NCBI GenBank assembly: GCA_030431945.1
Contig: JAUIIF010000244.1
Span: 1 to 6,838 of the forward strand
Reading direction: 5' to 3'
Length of the DNA stretch: 6,838 nt
From: Bacteroidia bacterium
Lineage (GTDB): Bacteria > Bacteroidota > Bacteroidia > Chitinophagales > Saprospiraceae
Positions within the stretch are counted from its first letter, which is position 1; each line of letters opens with the position of its first letter. The notes under the pieces are model-generated. The model saw nothing but the letters and a program-made list of their open reading frames with translations. It was not told the origin of the DNA and made no database searches. Made by a program: the position numbers and the translations under genes. Positions 6,410-6,838 of the stretch are shown one piece after another.

Positions 6410-6751
6410 TTACCCTATCCGGGTTCCGTCAGCCACCGGGGTATCAGGGCGCAGCAAGGTAACAACTTTATCTTCCACCGCGCCCAGGACGAGACATTCA
6501 CTCATCATATTCGCTATTTGCTTGGGCGGGAAATTAAGTACCGCAATGACCTGCCTGCCAACCAGGTCTTCCGGTTCGTACAAGACGGTAATCTGAGCGG
6601 AACTTTTGCGGATACCGAGCGGTCCAAAATCAATCCGCAACTGATAACTGGGGTTACGTGCTTCCGGAAAGGGGTGAACCGCAATAACGGTACCGACGTG
6701 CATTTGTACGGCAGTGAATTCGGACCAGGTCAGGTTTTGCTCGGCAGGCAT
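6410..6751 (-). CDS. csaA: CsaA, tRNA-binding-domain (OB-fold) chaperone-like protein
   Basis: This 113-residue protein is essentially one tRNA-binding OB-fold domain, as in Bacillus subtilis CsaA, a dimeric cytoplasmic protein with export-related chaperone activity and a surface resembling the tRNA-binding domains of Trbp111 and methionyl-tRNA synthetase. Recognisable family stretches are VGTVIAVHPFPEAR (19-32), LRIDFGPLGIRKSSAQIT (38-55), GRQVIAVLNFPPKQIA (65-80), SECLVLGAV (84-92) and the C-terminal PVADGTRIG (105-113). It is full length; B. subtilis CsaA is about 110 residues. An in-frame stop lies 12 nt upstream of the ATG at 6751, which fixes the start. There is no Shine-Dalgarno. The NIPSNAP gene follows after 76 bp on the same strand; a link through protein export is possible because that product carries a Tat signal, but this is speculative. 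Confidence 0.95.
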   Translation of the reverse strand: MPAEQNLTWSEFTAVQMHVGTVIAVHPFPEARNPSYQLRIDFGPLGIRKSSAQITVLYEPEDLVGRQVIAVLNFPPKQIANMMSECLVLGAVEDKVVTLLRPDTPVADGTRIG

Positions 6752-6784
6752 GAGGATGTGGTTTTACGATAAACGGTAGTTGCT

Positions 6785-6832
6785 CCCGGAGACGGCAGTA
6801 CCCAGCCCCGAATTTAAGGTACTTCCTCCGGG
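6785..6832. repeat. Interrupted inverted repeat upstream of csaA
   Basis: CCCGGAG (6785-6791) pairs with CTCCGGG (6826-6832), and inside it GTACC (6798-6802) pairs with GGTAC (6818-6822), enclosing a 15-nt loop. The two stems are separated by an asymmetric internal loop of 6 and 3 nt. It starts 34 nt before the csaA ATG on the minus strand. No T tract follows on that strand. It may be the terminator of a gene beyond the right edge or a leader structure of csaA; the window ends too soon to tell. I see no gene in 6752-6838. Confidence 0.4.
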
Positions 6833-6838
6833 TTATTG

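Noticed and set aside
1..6838. A new defence, mobile or biosynthetic gene system spanning the window
   Set aside because: All seven genes fall into known families, with no transposase, integrase, repeat array, toxin-antitoxin pair or biosynthetic core gene, and their order suggests ordinary chromosomal DNA.

Overview
The window looks like chromosomal DNA of a fairly GC-rich member of the Bacteroidota, possibly from the Lewinella/Saprospiria group. Three things suggest this. None of the starts has a convincing Shine-Dalgarno sequence. An exact match to the Bacteroidota -7 promoter box (TAnnTTTG) sits directly before the peptidase gene. The gene set (secreted M28 peptidase with PA insert, DinB-like protein, Tat-type NIPSNAP protein, CsaA) is common there. 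The phylum assignment is reasonably supported; the finer placement is a guess.

Layout: seven protein genes cover nearly all of the sequence. On the minus strand, read right to left, the left block holds a cytoplasmic molybdopterin oxidoreductase (4329-2185), then a secreted M28 zinc aminopeptidase-like protein (2113-596), then the first 150 residues of a stand-alone GTP cyclohydrolase II-like protein that runs off the left edge (452-1). A hairpin with a T-rich tail separates the last two. A divergent spacer of about 210 bp (4330-4541) leads to a two-gene plus-strand unit, a DinB/YfiT-like four-helix protein (4542-5075) and a GNAT acetyltransferase (5086-5562). This unit meets a minus-strand pair head-on: CsaA (6751-6410) followed by a NIPSNAP-family protein with a twin-arginine signal (6333-5572). 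The two converging genes are only 9 bp apart, and both stop codons lie inside one perfect inverted repeat.

How the genes work together: the sequence shows no single pathway. The peptidase and the NIPSNAP protein are exported; the others look cytoplasmic. DinB and GNAT are probably co-transcribed, and CsaA and NIPSNAP may be. There are no mobile elements, CRISPR arrays, rRNA or tRNA genes, and I see no convincing new multi-gene system. The best leads are single-protein anomalies: a GTP cyclohydrolase II homologue that keeps its zinc and catalytic Asp/Arg residues but has lost the catalytic tyrosine, and an orphan molybdoenzyme with an aspartate where the molybdenum-ligating Cys/Sec would be.
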